Program-made: the position numbers and the translations under genes
Shown here: positions 23,211 through 31,138 of the stretch, piece by piece
Position numbering within the stretch: position 1 is the first letter of the stretch
How the letters are laid out: the number at the start of each line of letters is the position of its first letter
From: Butyrivibrio sp. YAB3001
Lineage (GTDB): Bacteria > Bacillota > Clostridia > Lachnospirales > Lachnospiraceae
Direction of reading: 5' to 3'
Assembly: GCF_900112195.1 (NCBI RefSeq)
Contig: NZ_FOKR01000015.1
Location: 1-64,000 of the forward strand
Length of the DNA: 64,000 nt
Notes under the pieces: generated by a model
What the model was told of the DNA's origin: nothing
What the model saw: only the letters and a program-made list of their open reading frames with translations
Database searches by the model: none

Positions 23211-23738
23211 ATGAAGCTTATTGTTATAGATGTACAAAAAGGAATCACCGATGAAAGACTATATGATTTTGACGGATTCATAAGGAATGTGACAAATATC
23301 ATTGATGCTGCAAGGAAGAATAAGGTTGAGGTTATTTATGTTCAGCATGATGATGGCCCTGGAACAGGCTTTTCTTTTGGTGACAAGGATTTTGAGATAG
23401 CTGATCAGGTGGCTCCAAAGGAAAATGAGAAGATTTTTATAAAGACGATAAACAGCTGCTTTGGTAATAATGATCTTGCAAATTATCTCAGAGAATCCAA
23501 AGAAAAAGATTTGATGATAGTCGGATTGCAGACGAACTTTTGCATTGATGCATCTGTGAAATCGGCTTTTGAAAGAGGATACAAGGTAATAATTCCGAAA
23601 GGTACCAATTCTACTTTCGACAATGATTACATGGATAGAGAAACTACCTACAAGTATTACAACGATATGATGTGGCCGGAAAGATTTGCAAGCTGCATCT
23701 CTGTTGATGATGCAATTAAGATGATGGAGGATTTGTGA
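23211..23738 (+). CDS. Isochorismatase-family cysteine hydrolase
   Basis: 175 residues; GGAGGGTG before the ATG. Catalytic Asp in LIVIDVQKG (residue 7), Lys in FIKTINSCF (about 84) and Cys in GLQTNFCID (about 110, with the cis-peptide turn before it) are all present. Family members hydrolyse nicotinamide, isochorismate or similar amides and enol ethers. The stop overlaps the next start (TGATG), so it forms an operon with the HAD gene. Confidence 0.9.
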   Translation: MKLIVIDVQKGITDERLYDFDGFIRNVTNIIDAARKNKVEVIYVQHDDGPGTGFSFGDKDFEIADQVAPKENEKIFIKTINSCFGNNDLANYLRESKEKDLMIVGLQTNFCIDASVKSAFERGYKVIIPKGTNSTFDNDYMDRETTYKYYNDMMWPERFASCISVDDAIKMMEDL

Positions 23739-24367
23739 TGAAGCTGGATAACATAGAATGGCTCTTTTTTGATGTTGGCTCAACTTTGGTAAGCGAGGAA
23801 AAGCCATTTTTACAAAGATTACACGAAATTGCTGATGCTGTTAATGAACCTTTTGATGAGATACAGAATAAGGTTCTTCAGCTTTATAAAGAAAAGAAAA
23901 AGGGAGAACGAGTACTGATTCAGGAATACGGAATAGAAAGACCTCGCTGGAGAAGTGAAGATGAGGAATTGTTTCCGGAGTCATATGAGTGCCTTGAGCG
24001 ATTGAGTAAGAAATATAAAATTGGAGTCATTGCTAATCAGCTTCCGGGAACAGCAGCCAGATTAGAAAAGCATGGTGTTTTAAAGTTCATAGATATTGTC
24101 ATTGCTTCTGCAGAAGAAGGATTAGAGAAGCCGGACAGGAGAATATTTGAACTTGCTTTATCAAGAGCTAGTTGTAAGCCTGAGAATGCTGTCATGATCG
24201 GAGATAGGGTTGATAATGACATAATACCTGCTAAGAAAATAGGTATGAAGACTGTTCGTGTGAAGCAAGGGATGTGGAAATATTGGGATGCTCTTGGCGA
24301 AGAGGAACAGGCTGATTTTGAGGTGGATGATCTGAGCGCGGTAATAGAGCTGTTTGGATTGCCATGA
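23738..24367 (+). CDS. HAD-superfamily hydrolase
   Basis: 209 residues from the ATG at 23738 (GGAGG 7 bases upstream). Motif I DVGSTL (Asp nucleophile near residue 11, unusual Gly-Ser in place of DxD), motif II GVIANQ, motif III Lys in GLEKPDRRIF, motif IV MIGDRVDND. Loss of the second Asp of DxD is known in dehalogenase-like or phosphonatase-like subgroups. Substrate unknown, probably a small phosphate ester or haloacid. Confidence 0.87.
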   Translation: MKLDNIEWLFFDVGSTLVSEEKPFLQRLHEIADAVNEPFDEIQNKVLQLYKEKKKGERVLIQEYGIERPRWRSEDEELFPESYECLERLSKKYKIGVIANQLPGTAARLEKHGVLKFIDIVIASAEEGLEKPDRRIFELALSRASCKPENAVMIGDRVDNDIIPAKKIGMKTVRVKQGMWKYWDALGEEEQADFEVDDLSAVIELFGLP

Positions 24368-24432
24368 AATCAAGATGGTTTTTACAATGAAAGGGATTAT
24401 TCAAAGCATAACTATATATGGGAGGATTGTAG

Positions 24433-25191
24433 ATGCGGGATTATAGTGAGCAGCATAAAAAAGCATGGGAGTATGATGCCTATGACTTTTGGGTTAAGAC
24501 AAGCGGAACACCACAGGAAAGAGCACAGAAGGATATAGCGGATCCTATAGGAATGCTCAAAAAATATGCCGTATATTTTGATTCCTTTGAAGGTATAAAG
24601 ATTGCAAATATCTGCGGATCTTGCGGAAAGAAAGCAATTCCGCTGGCACTTCTTGGGGCAGATGTCACTATTTTTGACATTTCTGAAGATAACAAAAAGT
24701 ATGCTATGGAAGTAGCTGCTGCTGCAAATACTGAGATTACTTTTGAAGTTGGGGATGTGCTTGACATAGACCTTGGTAGGTATGCTGAATACTTTGATGT
24801 AGTTTTTATGGAGGGAGGAATACTTCACTATTTTCACGATATAGATGAGTTTATGAAAATGATGAATGCTATTCTTAAGCCAGGCGGAAAGATAATCTGT
24901 AGTGATTTTCATCCTTTTACAAAAATCTATGATAGTTTAAAGCTGGAACAGCCCACGGGGAGCTATTTCTCTACTGATATATTTGAGGGTGAAATGGCAC
25001 ATGCCAGATTTTACGATGAAGAAATAAGAAAAAGCATCCCCAAATGCAGTTATAGAAAATACACGATAAGCGAAATCATAAACTCTATTCTAAGAAATGG
25101 ATTTTCATTAAAACAGTTTGATGAGCACCCTTCCTGGGAAGATGAAAGGCTGCCGGGTGAGTTTACGGCGATTGGAATTAAGTACTGCTAA
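24433..25191 (+). CDS. Class I SAM-dependent methyltransferase
   Basis: 252 residues; GGAGG 8 bases before the ATG. SAM-binding motif I is IANICGSCGKKAIPLALLGA at about residues 56-75, motif II the acidic end of ADVTIFDISED, and motif IV VVFMEGGILHY. GLy-rich motif I lacks the usual DxGxGxG first Asp (NICGSCG). The N-terminal 45 residues and the C-terminal CSYRKYTISEIIN region are specific to this subgroup. Methyl acceptor unknown. Confidence 0.85.
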   Translation: MRDYSEQHKKAWEYDAYDFWVKTSGTPQERAQKDIADPIGMLKKYAVYFDSFEGIKIANICGSCGKKAIPLALLGADVTIFDISEDNKKYAMEVAAAANTEITFEVGDVLDIDLGRYAEYFDVVFMEGGILHYFHDIDEFMKMMNAILKPGGKIICSDFHPFTKIYDSLKLEQPTGSYFSTDIFEGEMAHARFYDEEIRKSIPKCSYRKYTISEIINSILRNGFSLKQFDEHPSWEDERLPGEFTAIGIKYC

Positions 25192-25252
25192 GAAGTGATT
25201 GTCTGAAATAGAAGAATTAAAGAGATCGCTTGATGCAGAGGAATAGACGTAT

Positions 25253-25852
25253 ATGAATATGTTTAGTGTACACAAATTGACGCCTGATATGGCAGAGCAA
25301 TATGTAGCTTATTTTGATAATAGGGCGTTTTCAGATGGTAATGAGCAAAAAGGTTGTTATTGTGTTTGGCATCATTGGACCGAGCAGAAGGAAGCAGAAA
25401 GAAATGCACTTCCGGAAAATGAACGACCTTTCAGCAAAAGAAATTATGCATATGAATTGGTGAAGAATGGAAAGCTTAATGGATTTGTTGCAATTTCTGA
25501 TGGAGAGATTGTTGGATTCTGCAATGCTGATTTAAAAGAAAACTACTTCAGGCACAGTAGAGAAAATGATCCTGAAAGCTGGGAAGGGATAGATCCTGAT
25601 TCCAAGGTGTTAGCTATAGTATGCTATATAGTTGCCCCTGATATGAGAGGAATGGGAATAGCAGACTCATTATTGGAATACGCCTGCGGTTATGCAGAAG
25701 AAAATGGCTTTGATTATATCGAAGGCTATCCATCTGATGGAGCATTTGATGCAAGAAATTGCGGTGGAACGGATTCAATGTATATTAAAAGAGGATTTCA
25801 AATTGGCCATGCCGGGAGCAGAATCATTGCAAGAAGAAAATTAGGAAACTAA
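25253..25852 (+). CDS. GNAT N-acetyltransferase
   Basis: 199 residues; GAGGAAT upstream. Motif A: SKVLAIVCYIVAPDMRGMGI (RGMGI = acetyl-CoA loop). Beta strand with bulge: NGFVAISDGEIVGFCNADL. The N-terminal CYCVWHHW and later DARNCGGTDSMYIKRGF blocks are typical of a Firmicute GNAT subgroup of unknown substrate. Stands alone, 61 bases after the methyltransferase. Confidence 0.88.
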   Translation: MNMFSVHKLTPDMAEQYVAYFDNRAFSDGNEQKGCYCVWHHWTEQKEAERNALPENERPFSKRNYAYELVKNGKLNGFVAISDGEIVGFCNADLKENYFRHSRENDPESWEGIDPDSKVLAIVCYIVAPDMRGMGIADSLLEYACGYAEENGFDYIEGYPSDGAFDARNCGGTDSMYIKRGFQIGHAGSRIIARRKLGN

Positions 25853-25905
25853 GCAGAGGCTATTGTACTTTCTTTAACATTGGATAAGTGTTTTGACGAA
25901 GATAA

Positions 25906-25936
25906 TTGACCTTGCCCTTGGGGCATAGTTTATCAT
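25906..25936 (+). promoter_or_regulatory. MerR-type promoter, copy 2
   Basis: TTGACC (25906-25911), 19-base spacer, TATCAT (25931-25936). The spacer carries the dyad TGCCC-TTG-GGGCA. A 19-base spacer is diagnostic of promoters that MerR-family activators untwist. It drives the P-loop kinase gene. Confidence 0.75.
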
Positions 25937-25955
25937 TACGACAGGAGCTATATTA

Positions 25956-26486
25956 ATGAAAATCATTGCTATCGGTGCGGTAACAGCAGGAGGAAAAACA
26001 TCTGCAATCAATCAAATTGTTGGAAGGATTCCAAGGGCTGTAGCGCTGCACTTTGATGAGTACTCTTTTGAAGGCGAGGTTGAGGATTTTGGTCTGTGGG
26101 TTAAAAATGGAGCCGATTACAATGTTTGGAATTTAAGCCCATTGAAGGATGATATAGAAAAAGTAATTGGTATCGGTAAATATGAGTATTTATTTTTGGA
26201 CTACCCATTTGCGTACCAGAATAGCTTGATTAAAGATTATATTGACTGCGCTATTTTTATAGATACGCCTCTTGATATAGCTTTAGCCCGAAGAGTGTTA
26301 CGTGACATGCAGGAAGCATCTGCAGATAAAATAAGGTATGAGATGGAACTTTATCTGAAACATTCCAGAGCCGCCTATACACAAATGCTAAAGGATATTA
26401 GAACAACTTCAGATTATGTGGTTGATGGCGCGCAAGAGCTTGAAACAGTTGTGGAACATATCATAAGAATAGTAGAAAAAGTTTAA
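25956..26486 (+). CDS. P-loop kinase, uridine-kinase-like
   Basis: 176 residues; AGGAG 9 bases before the ATG. Walker A GAVTAGGKTS at residues 7-16; ALHFDEYSFEGEVED fits the Walker B/acceptor Asp region; FIDTPLDIALARRVLRD is the LID with basic residues. It lies under a MerR-type promoter that matches the one of the MerR-methyltransferase gene, so both are probably induced by the same signal. Antibiotic or nucleoside phosphorylation are both possible. Confidence 0.83.
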   Translation: MKIIAIGAVTAGGKTSAINQIVGRIPRAVALHFDEYSFEGEVEDFGLWVKNGADYNVWNLSPLKDDIEKVIGIGKYEYLFLDYPFAYQNSLIKDYIDCAIFIDTPLDIALARRVLRDMQEASADKIRYEMELYLKHSRAAYTQMLKDIRTTSDYVVDGAQELETVVEHIIRIVEKV

Positions 26487-26508
26487 CAGGCTATTTTGAG
26501 GGAAAATA

Positions 26509-26994
26509 ATGCAGATTGATGATTATATAGAATTGTACAAAAAAGGCGGCTATATCAAGGAAATGCGCAAGCATGTAGGGCATGCTCCTATAATGACCTG
26601 TGCCTGTGGAGTGATAATCGAGAATGACAAAGGAGAAATCCTGTTACAGAAGAGGCAGGACAATGGCTGCTGGGCTATAATCGGTGGTTCAATGGAGATG
26701 GGAGAAACATTTGAAGAAACCATCAGAAGGGAAACTGTAGAAGAATCCGGTCTTTCTTTAGGCAAACTGGAAGTGTTTCAGCTTTATTCTGGAAAAGACC
26801 GCATTATCCAGTACCCAAATGGAGATGTCTGCTTTGGACCTGGCATTGTGTTTATTACAAGGGAATATGAAGGGGATATCATCAATGACCCCGAAGAAGT
26901 GATGGAACACAGATTTTTCAAGAAAACCGAACTACCGGATAACTTAAATGAATACGATAAGAAAATCATACTTGAGTGGGCAAGTAGAGGTTAA
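26509..26994 (+). CDS. Nudix hydrolase
   Basis: 161 residues; GAGGGAA upstream of the ATG. Nudix box GGSMEMGETFEETIRRETVE then ESGL at about residues 62-84, all metal-binding Glu present. The N-terminal YIKEMRKHVGHAPIMTCACG is typical of a Firmicute subgroup near ADP-ribose/CDP-choline enzymes. It follows the kinase by 22 bases, so it is in the same MerR-type transcription unit. Confidence 0.88.
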   Translation: MQIDDYIELYKKGGYIKEMRKHVGHAPIMTCACGVIIENDKGEILLQKRQDNGCWAIIGGSMEMGETFEETIRRETVEESGLSLGKLEVFQLYSGKDRIIQYPNGDVCFGPGIVFITREYEGDIINDPEEVMEHRFFKKTELPDNLNEYDKKIILEWASRG

Positions 26995-27057
26995 GTGACT
27001 ATAGTAAAGATATTAAGATAAGCACAATCAGAGAGTTGAAAAAGTGAATCAAAAGTA

Positions 27058-27088
27058 TTGACCTTGCCCTTGGGGCAGCCATTAGCAT
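27058..27088 (+). promoter_or_regulatory. MerR-type promoter, copy 3 (autoregulatory)
   Basis: TTGACC (27058-27063), 19-base spacer with TGCCC-TTG-GGGCA, TAGCAT (27083-27088). It precedes the MerR-methyltransferase gene by 36 bases, with AAAGGAGG in between, the normal set-up for MerR autoactivation. Confidence 0.8.
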
Positions 27089-27123
27089 TGAGTTAGACAA
27101 TAATACTACAAAAGGAGGTCAGT

Positions 27124-28314
27124 ATGGAAGAAAAAATGACATCAGGGGAAATGGCAAAGCAGGCGGGGGTATCGCAGAAAGCTCTTCGTATATATGATGA
27201 AAAGGGGCTGCTTAAGCCGGCAGGTTATTCTGAGGGGAATTACAAGCTTTATGATAAGAATTCATTAATTATCCTTGAAAAGATTATAGCTCTTAAGCAC
27301 ATTGGCTTTAGCCTTGAGGAGATTAAGAGTAATCTTGAAAACGATAGTCTAACTTCAATAAAAGATATCCTTGAAAATCAGCTGGAAATGATGAACAAGA
27401 AGATATACGAGCTGCAGAAGTCTGCAAAATGTATCGAGGCTTCCCTTGCAAGGCTTGATGAAAACCTTGATTGGGATGATATTGCGGATATCATTAAAAA
27501 GATGGAAATGAGCCAGGGAGCGGATGAGCGCCGATGGTATGCCTCTGAACATGCTGCGGACGGAATTGAGTGGTATGAAAAGATATTTGACTCGCTTTCG
27601 TTTGAGGAGAATGACACTGTTCTGGATTTGGGATGCAGTTATGGCCTTTTATGGAGAAAGAACTGGGAACGTATTCCCAAGAAACTTCAGGTTGAAGGCT
27701 ACGATATTCATGGAAATTGGGCTGATGACCTTTATGATTATCTTAAAGAAACACGAAGCACTTTGCCGGAAGGTTCTGACATACAAGTGATTTTTAGCAA
27801 CCTTGAGAAGGAGGAAACCTGGGAAAGAATAGCACAGAAGAAGTATTCCAAGATTATCGCACATTATCTTTTGTCTTATCTGAATGATGAGGTCTCTTTT
27901 ATCCGGAATGTAGCGAATGTGCTTACTCCGGCTGGCATATTCTCTGTGAATCACTATGGAGAGGCAAAAAAAGAGTATGATTTTTGGGAAAAGACAATAA
28001 AAGATATTGGTCTGGATGTTTCTTTTGCTTTAAAGAAGAGAGCAGAGCGAAAGGATATGGATGCTGATTTTGAAAAACTCCTATCAGAAAATTTTGGTAA
28101 AGTGGAAAAGGTTCTGCTTCCATGTCCACTGACATTTGATACCGCAGAAGAACTATTTGACAGGTTGCTTCGAAAGTATCCTGAGTGCAGGAAATACCTT
28201 GAAGACAACAAGAGAGTAATAGAAGATTATTTTGATAATAATATTTTGAAAGATGGTTCTGTCACTGTAGACATGGATAGCACATTTTATCATTGTTATA
28301 AGAGTGAGGGGTAA
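27124..28314 (+). CDS. MerR regulator fused to a SAM-dependent methyltransferase
   Basis: 396 residues. Residues 1-75: MerR winged helix (SGEMAKQAGVSQKALRIYDE, YDKNSLIILEKIIALKHIGF). Residues about 80-125: long dimerisation coiled coil. Residues about 150-390: class I methyltransferase, motif I DTVLDLGCSYGLL, then VEGYDIHGNWADDL and KIIAHYLLSYL. In this fused family the enzyme part probably senses the small molecule it modifies and so switches on its own promoter; ligand unknown. The 19-base-spacer promoter just upstream fits exactly. Confidence 0.9.
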   Translation: MEEKMTSGEMAKQAGVSQKALRIYDEKGLLKPAGYSEGNYKLYDKNSLIILEKIIALKHIGFSLEEIKSNLENDSLTSIKDILENQLEMMNKKIYELQKSAKCIEASLARLDENLDWDDIADIIKKMEMSQGADERRWYASEHAADGIEWYEKIFDSLSFEENDTVLDLGCSYGLLWRKNWERIPKKLQVEGYDIHGNWADDLYDYLKETRSTLPEGSDIQVIFSNLEKEETWERIAQKKYSKIIAHYLLSYLNDEVSFIRNVANVLTPAGIFSVNHYGEAKKEYDFWEKTIKDIGLDVSFALKKRAERKDMDADFEKLLSENFGKVEKVLLPCPLTFDTAEELFDRLLRKYPECRKYLEDNKRVIEDYFDNNILKDGSVTVDMDSTFYHCYKSEG

Positions 28315-28316
28315 GG

Positions 28317-28829
28317 ATGGATAAGATTGGCATTTCAGATAGAATAAGGAAAGATATCACAGGTAACAATATACCTTTTGAATGTGTGGGTTGTGCTATT
28401 TCACAGGGTAATCTTAAGTTGCCGGGCGGGATTATATATGAAGGAAAATCGCTTATTCTGGGAGCTGATCCGGAGATACCTATTCCGGGATTTTTAGTCA
28501 TTACCAGCAAAAGACATATACGATCATTTTCAGAATTGACAAAGGAAGAACGAGATGAAATAGGTGACGTTTTATTTATGGCAGAGAAAGCTATCATAGA
28601 GCTTGGAATTAGTTCGGAAATTACGCTTGTTCAAGAGGAACGATCCAAGCATTTTCACATCTGGATTTTTCCTGCATATGACTGGATGGAAGAAAAGTTT
28701 GGAGTAGGAATCAAGTATTTGAGGGATATTTCAAATTATGCAAGAGACAATTTTGGCCAAGATGCAGTAGACCAAGTTGTAGAGGTTGCAGGAATGATAA
28801 GAGATTATTTTAAAAGGACGGAATTCTAA
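28317..28829 (+). CDS. HIT-like protein with altered histidine triad
   Basis: 170 residues, 2 bases after the MerR-methyltransferase stop. The fold matches HIT proteins: GFLVITSKRHIRSFSELTKE and the triad region HFHIWIFP at about 114-121. The third triad position is Trp instead of His, while the middle, nucleophilic His is kept. Galactose-1-phosphate uridylyltransferases also vary at this position, so it may be a transferase or slow hydrolase. An N-terminal CVGC pair could bind zinc. Confidence 0.75.
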   Translation: MDKIGISDRIRKDITGNNIPFECVGCAISQGNLKLPGGIIYEGKSLILGADPEIPIPGFLVITSKRHIRSFSELTKEERDEIGDVLFMAEKAIIELGISSEITLVQEERSKHFHIWIFPAYDWMEEKFGVGIKYLRDISNYARDNFGQDAVDQVVEVAGMIRDYFKRTEF

Positions 28830-28831
28830 AA

Positions 28832-29380
28832 ATGGATAATAAGCTCTTTCCGGAGAGGCTTGATAGAAACAAAGTATATGAATGCGGGATATTTACGTTA
28901 TATACAGACAAAGTCAAGCTTCCAAGCGGGTATATCATTGAGAAATATCATCAGATTCATCATAATCATGAGGGCGTTTCAATAGTTGTATTTAATGATA
29001 AAGATGAGATATTGATGATCAGAGAAATGCGGTATACTGTGGAACATTTGGAGTGGGAAATTCCTGCGGGCGGAGTAGAAGATGGAGAGTCTATTGAAGA
29101 CGCTGCAAGAAGAGAGGTTATGGAAGAAACCGGATGCACAGTAAAAGACCTTAAGTTCTTGTGCTCTCAAAATCCGTCAAATGGTATGTCGGATCAGGTG
29201 ATGCATGTTTTCGGAGCTAAGGTGGATTCAGAAGGATGTATCAAAGATACTGATGAAGTAGCAGAGAAAGTCTGGATGCCAATTGAACAGGTAAAAGAGC
29301 TTCTCAGAAACAACCAGACAAAGGATGGCATTGCTATTTTGGCAATTCTGTATGCGCTCACATTTTACCATGAGTCGTAA
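28832..29380 (+). CDS. Nudix hydrolase, ADP-ribose pyrophosphatase-like
   Basis: 182 residues, 2 bases after the preceding stop. Nudix box GGVEDGESIEDAARREVMEE with TGC at about residues 78-100, preceded by WEIPAG, the ADP-ribose/sugar-nucleotide pyrophosphatase signature. LPSGYIIEKYHQIHHNHEGV lines the active site. The gene is tightly packed with the HIT-like and MerR-methyltransferase genes, so the same inducer probably controls all three. Confidence 0.88.
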   Translation: MDNKLFPERLDRNKVYECGIFTLYTDKVKLPSGYIIEKYHQIHHNHEGVSIVVFNDKDEILMIREMRYTVEHLEWEIPAGGVEDGESIEDAARREVMEETGCTVKDLKFLCSQNPSNGMSDQVMHVFGAKVDSEGCIKDTDEVAEKVWMPIEQVKELLRNNQTKDGIAILAILYALTFYHES

Positions 29381-29502
29381 AGATGAAATTCTGAGACTAT
29401 GAAAACTGGTGAAAATTTTATCCTAAAAACGCGTATAATATTCAGCATTTATCGGTATCCTTTAGCACACGAAAGTGGTACAATTTTGGTAAAAATCAGA
29501 AG

Positions 29503-29619
29503 AATATTGAGAAAAAAATTAACAGAAAAGCAGTGTGTCTTCCTTCGACGAGTCCGGCAAATGCTGCATGGAGTCTGGAACGACTTATAGATGAATGGCA
29601 TGTAATTATAGAGTTTTAA
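29503..29619 (+). pseudogene. DNA glycosylase, C-terminal fragment (duplicate)
   Basis: 38 codons reading IEKKINRKAVCLPSTSPANA then AWSLERLIDEWHVIIEF and stop. This aligns without gaps to the end of the gene at 18203-18682 (IEKKINRKALCLPSTSPANA). Only the C-terminal quarter exists and it has no start codon. The upstream 30 bases (AAGTGGTACAATTTTGGTA) resemble the direct repeats beside the tRNA-like att copies. Confidence 0.8.
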
Positions 29620-29706
29620 CTTGATGATTAGTTACATATTGTGTCCATTGTTATATAGACCTAAAATCAGTAAATAATTTTTTTCTAAAAAAATTATGAA
29701 AAAAGG

Positions 29707-29735
29707 TTGCATATCAAGTTAGCATATGCTAATAT
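29707..29735 (+). promoter_or_regulatory. Repressed-type promoter with palindromic operator
   Basis: TTGCAT (29707-29712), 17 bases, TAATAT (29730-29735). The perfect 14-base palindrome TTAGCATATGCTAA (29719-29732) covers the spacer and the start of the -10 box; a second inverted repeat TGTTAG/CTAACA (29741-29758) covers the start site. This is the usual set-up for a dimeric repressor; the TTAG...CTAA form recalls DtxR/MntR-like metal regulators. Confidence 0.6.
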
Positions 29736-29741
29736 CATCTT

Positions 29742-29860
29742 GTTAGCAAAAACTAACATCCAAAAACGCCAATGCCAAGGCGTTATATCTGTGACATACT
29801 ATAGTCATAAGAAATCTCCTACCTAAGACAGATGCATCTTGCCAATGCATCTGTTTTTTT
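29742..29860 (+). ncRNA. Candidate regulated small RNA
   Basis: From the predicted start to the end of the T-run, about 119 bases with no reading frame. AACGCC (29765-29770) pairs with GGCGTT (29779-29784). The segment AAATCTCCTACCTAAG (29812-29827) is unpaired and contains CTCCT, the exact complement of a Shine-Dalgarno core. ACAGATGCAT (29828-29837) pairs perfectly with ATGCATCTGT (29845-29854), followed by seven T: a strong terminator. A C-rich single-stranded part plus a terminator is the form of trans-acting sRNAs that block translation starts. Promoter and operator at 29707-29758. Confidence 0.55.
29828..29860 (+). terminator. Terminator of the candidate small RNA
   Basis: Ten perfect base pairs, a 7-base loop, then TTTTTTT. 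Confidence 0.82.
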
Positions 29861-29869
29861 GTAGCACAA

Positions 29870-29974
29870 GACCGGCAAGCGAATGTATGCTTGCATACAG
29901 ATTCATTTGCCGGTCGTAAGAACATGGAGCACGAAGTGCGGAATGTTCGTGTGCGTAATCGAGCTTGCTCGATT
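29870..29974 (+). repeat. Array of three perfect or near-perfect hairpins
   Basis: GACCGGCAA (29870) with its partner ending at 29915; GAACAT (29920)/ATGTTC (29948) enclosing GCAC/GTGC; AATCGAGC (29957)/GCTCGATT (29974). They are back to back with no T-runs, like extragenic palindromic clusters. A TATAAT at 30002-30007 follows and probably serves the next gene. Confidence 0.55.
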
Positions 29975-30039
29975 GTCATAGGAAATTGCACAATTATACT
30001 GTATAATAAAAGAGAAGTACTACAAATAGAGGAAATGAG

Positions 30040-31077
30040 ATGTCAAACGAGAAATTTGTCTTAATAGATGGAAGTTCCATGCTGGTAACCAATTATTATG
30101 GAAATCTTCCAAAGGCATTATTATTTGAAAAAGATCCTGAGAAAAAGGAAAAACTATATTCGCAAATTCTGCATAATTCTAAAGGGCAGTACACCAATGC
30201 AATGTATGGCATGATGAGGACCATCCTTAAGATAATTGCCGAACAGAAGCCTACACACATGATGTTTGCATTCGATGCCACCAGAGATACCTTTCGAAGA
30301 GAGAAATACCCAGACTACAAGGGCAACCGCGGTGATACACCACAGCCACTAAAAGAGCAGTTCGAAAATATGGAGAAACTCCTTGAAGACATTGGTTTCA
30401 AGGTCTTTTACGACAACAAATATGAGGCCGATGATATCGTAGGCAGCGTTGCAGCCCGTTTTGAAAAAGAAATCCCTTCTTTTATAATTACAAAGGACCA
30501 TGATTATCTACAGCTTGTAAGTGATCACACCAGAGTATGGCTCATCCAGACCAAGCAGGAAACTGCTGATGAACTTCAGACCAAATATGGAGCAGAGTTT
30601 GGCTGGAATAATAAGCTTGTTGCTATTCCTGATAAGGCATTTGAGGTGACACCACTTCTTTGCCTTAAAGAATATGGAGTAAAACCGGAGCAGATTCCTG
30701 ACCTTAAGGGAATTCAGGGAGATTCAAGCGATAATATCCCGGGAGTTAAGGGTGTTAGCAGCGCAGCGATTCCTCTTTTAGCTGAGTATGGGACAGTTGA
30801 AAAGATATATGAAGCTATAGATGCCTGCAACAATGATAACAAGCAGATCAAGGCACTTGGAGCGCATTGGAAAGAAGACCTTGGAATTTCAAGAAGTCCC
30901 ATGAAGGCACTCTGCGAATACCGTGATATGGCCTTTTTGTCAAAAGACCTGGCGCAGATAAGAAAAGATTACGAGTTTACATATAGTCTTGATGATTTTA
31001 AAATAAACATCGATAAAGATAAGGCACATGCTCTTTTTGAGGAATATGGCTTTAAATCTCTGATTGAAAAAATCTAA
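30040..31077 (+). CDS. 5'-3' exonuclease (DNA polymerase I N-domain-like, stand-alone)
   Basis: 345 residues; GAGGAAATGAG before the ATG. Matches the FEN/5'-nuclease domain of bacterial Pol I: FVLIDGSSML at the start, MMFAFDATRDTFRREKYPDY, YKGNRGDTP, YEADDIVGS, IITKDHDYLQLV and GDSSDNIPGVKG (helix-hairpin-helix). The acidic metal ligands in these blocks are present. There is no polymerase part. It removes 5' flaps and RNA primers and may help the main polymerase. TATAAT at 30002 is a likely -10 box. Confidence 0.92.
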   Translation: MSNEKFVLIDGSSMLVTNYYGNLPKALLFEKDPEKKEKLYSQILHNSKGQYTNAMYGMMRTILKIIAEQKPTHMMFAFDATRDTFRREKYPDYKGNRGDTPQPLKEQFENMEKLLEDIGFKVFYDNKYEADDIVGSVAARFEKEIPSFIITKDHDYLQLVSDHTRVWLIQTKQETADELQTKYGAEFGWNNKLVAIPDKAFEVTPLLCLKEYGVKPEQIPDLKGIQGDSSDNIPGVKGVSSAAIPLLAEYGTVEKIYEAIDACNNDNKQIKALGAHWKEDLGISRSPMKALCEYRDMAFLSKDLAQIRKDYEFTYSLDDFKINIDKDKAHALFEEYGFKSLIEKI

Positions 31078-31138
31078 AAACTAAAAAGAAGTCTGACAAA
31101 GTGAAAAAATGTTGATTCAGGCTATAGAGCGAGGATTA

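Noticed and set aside
29399..29590. 63-residue frame
   Set aside because: It is the wrong frame over the DNA glycosylase fragment, whose true frame matches the gene at 18203.
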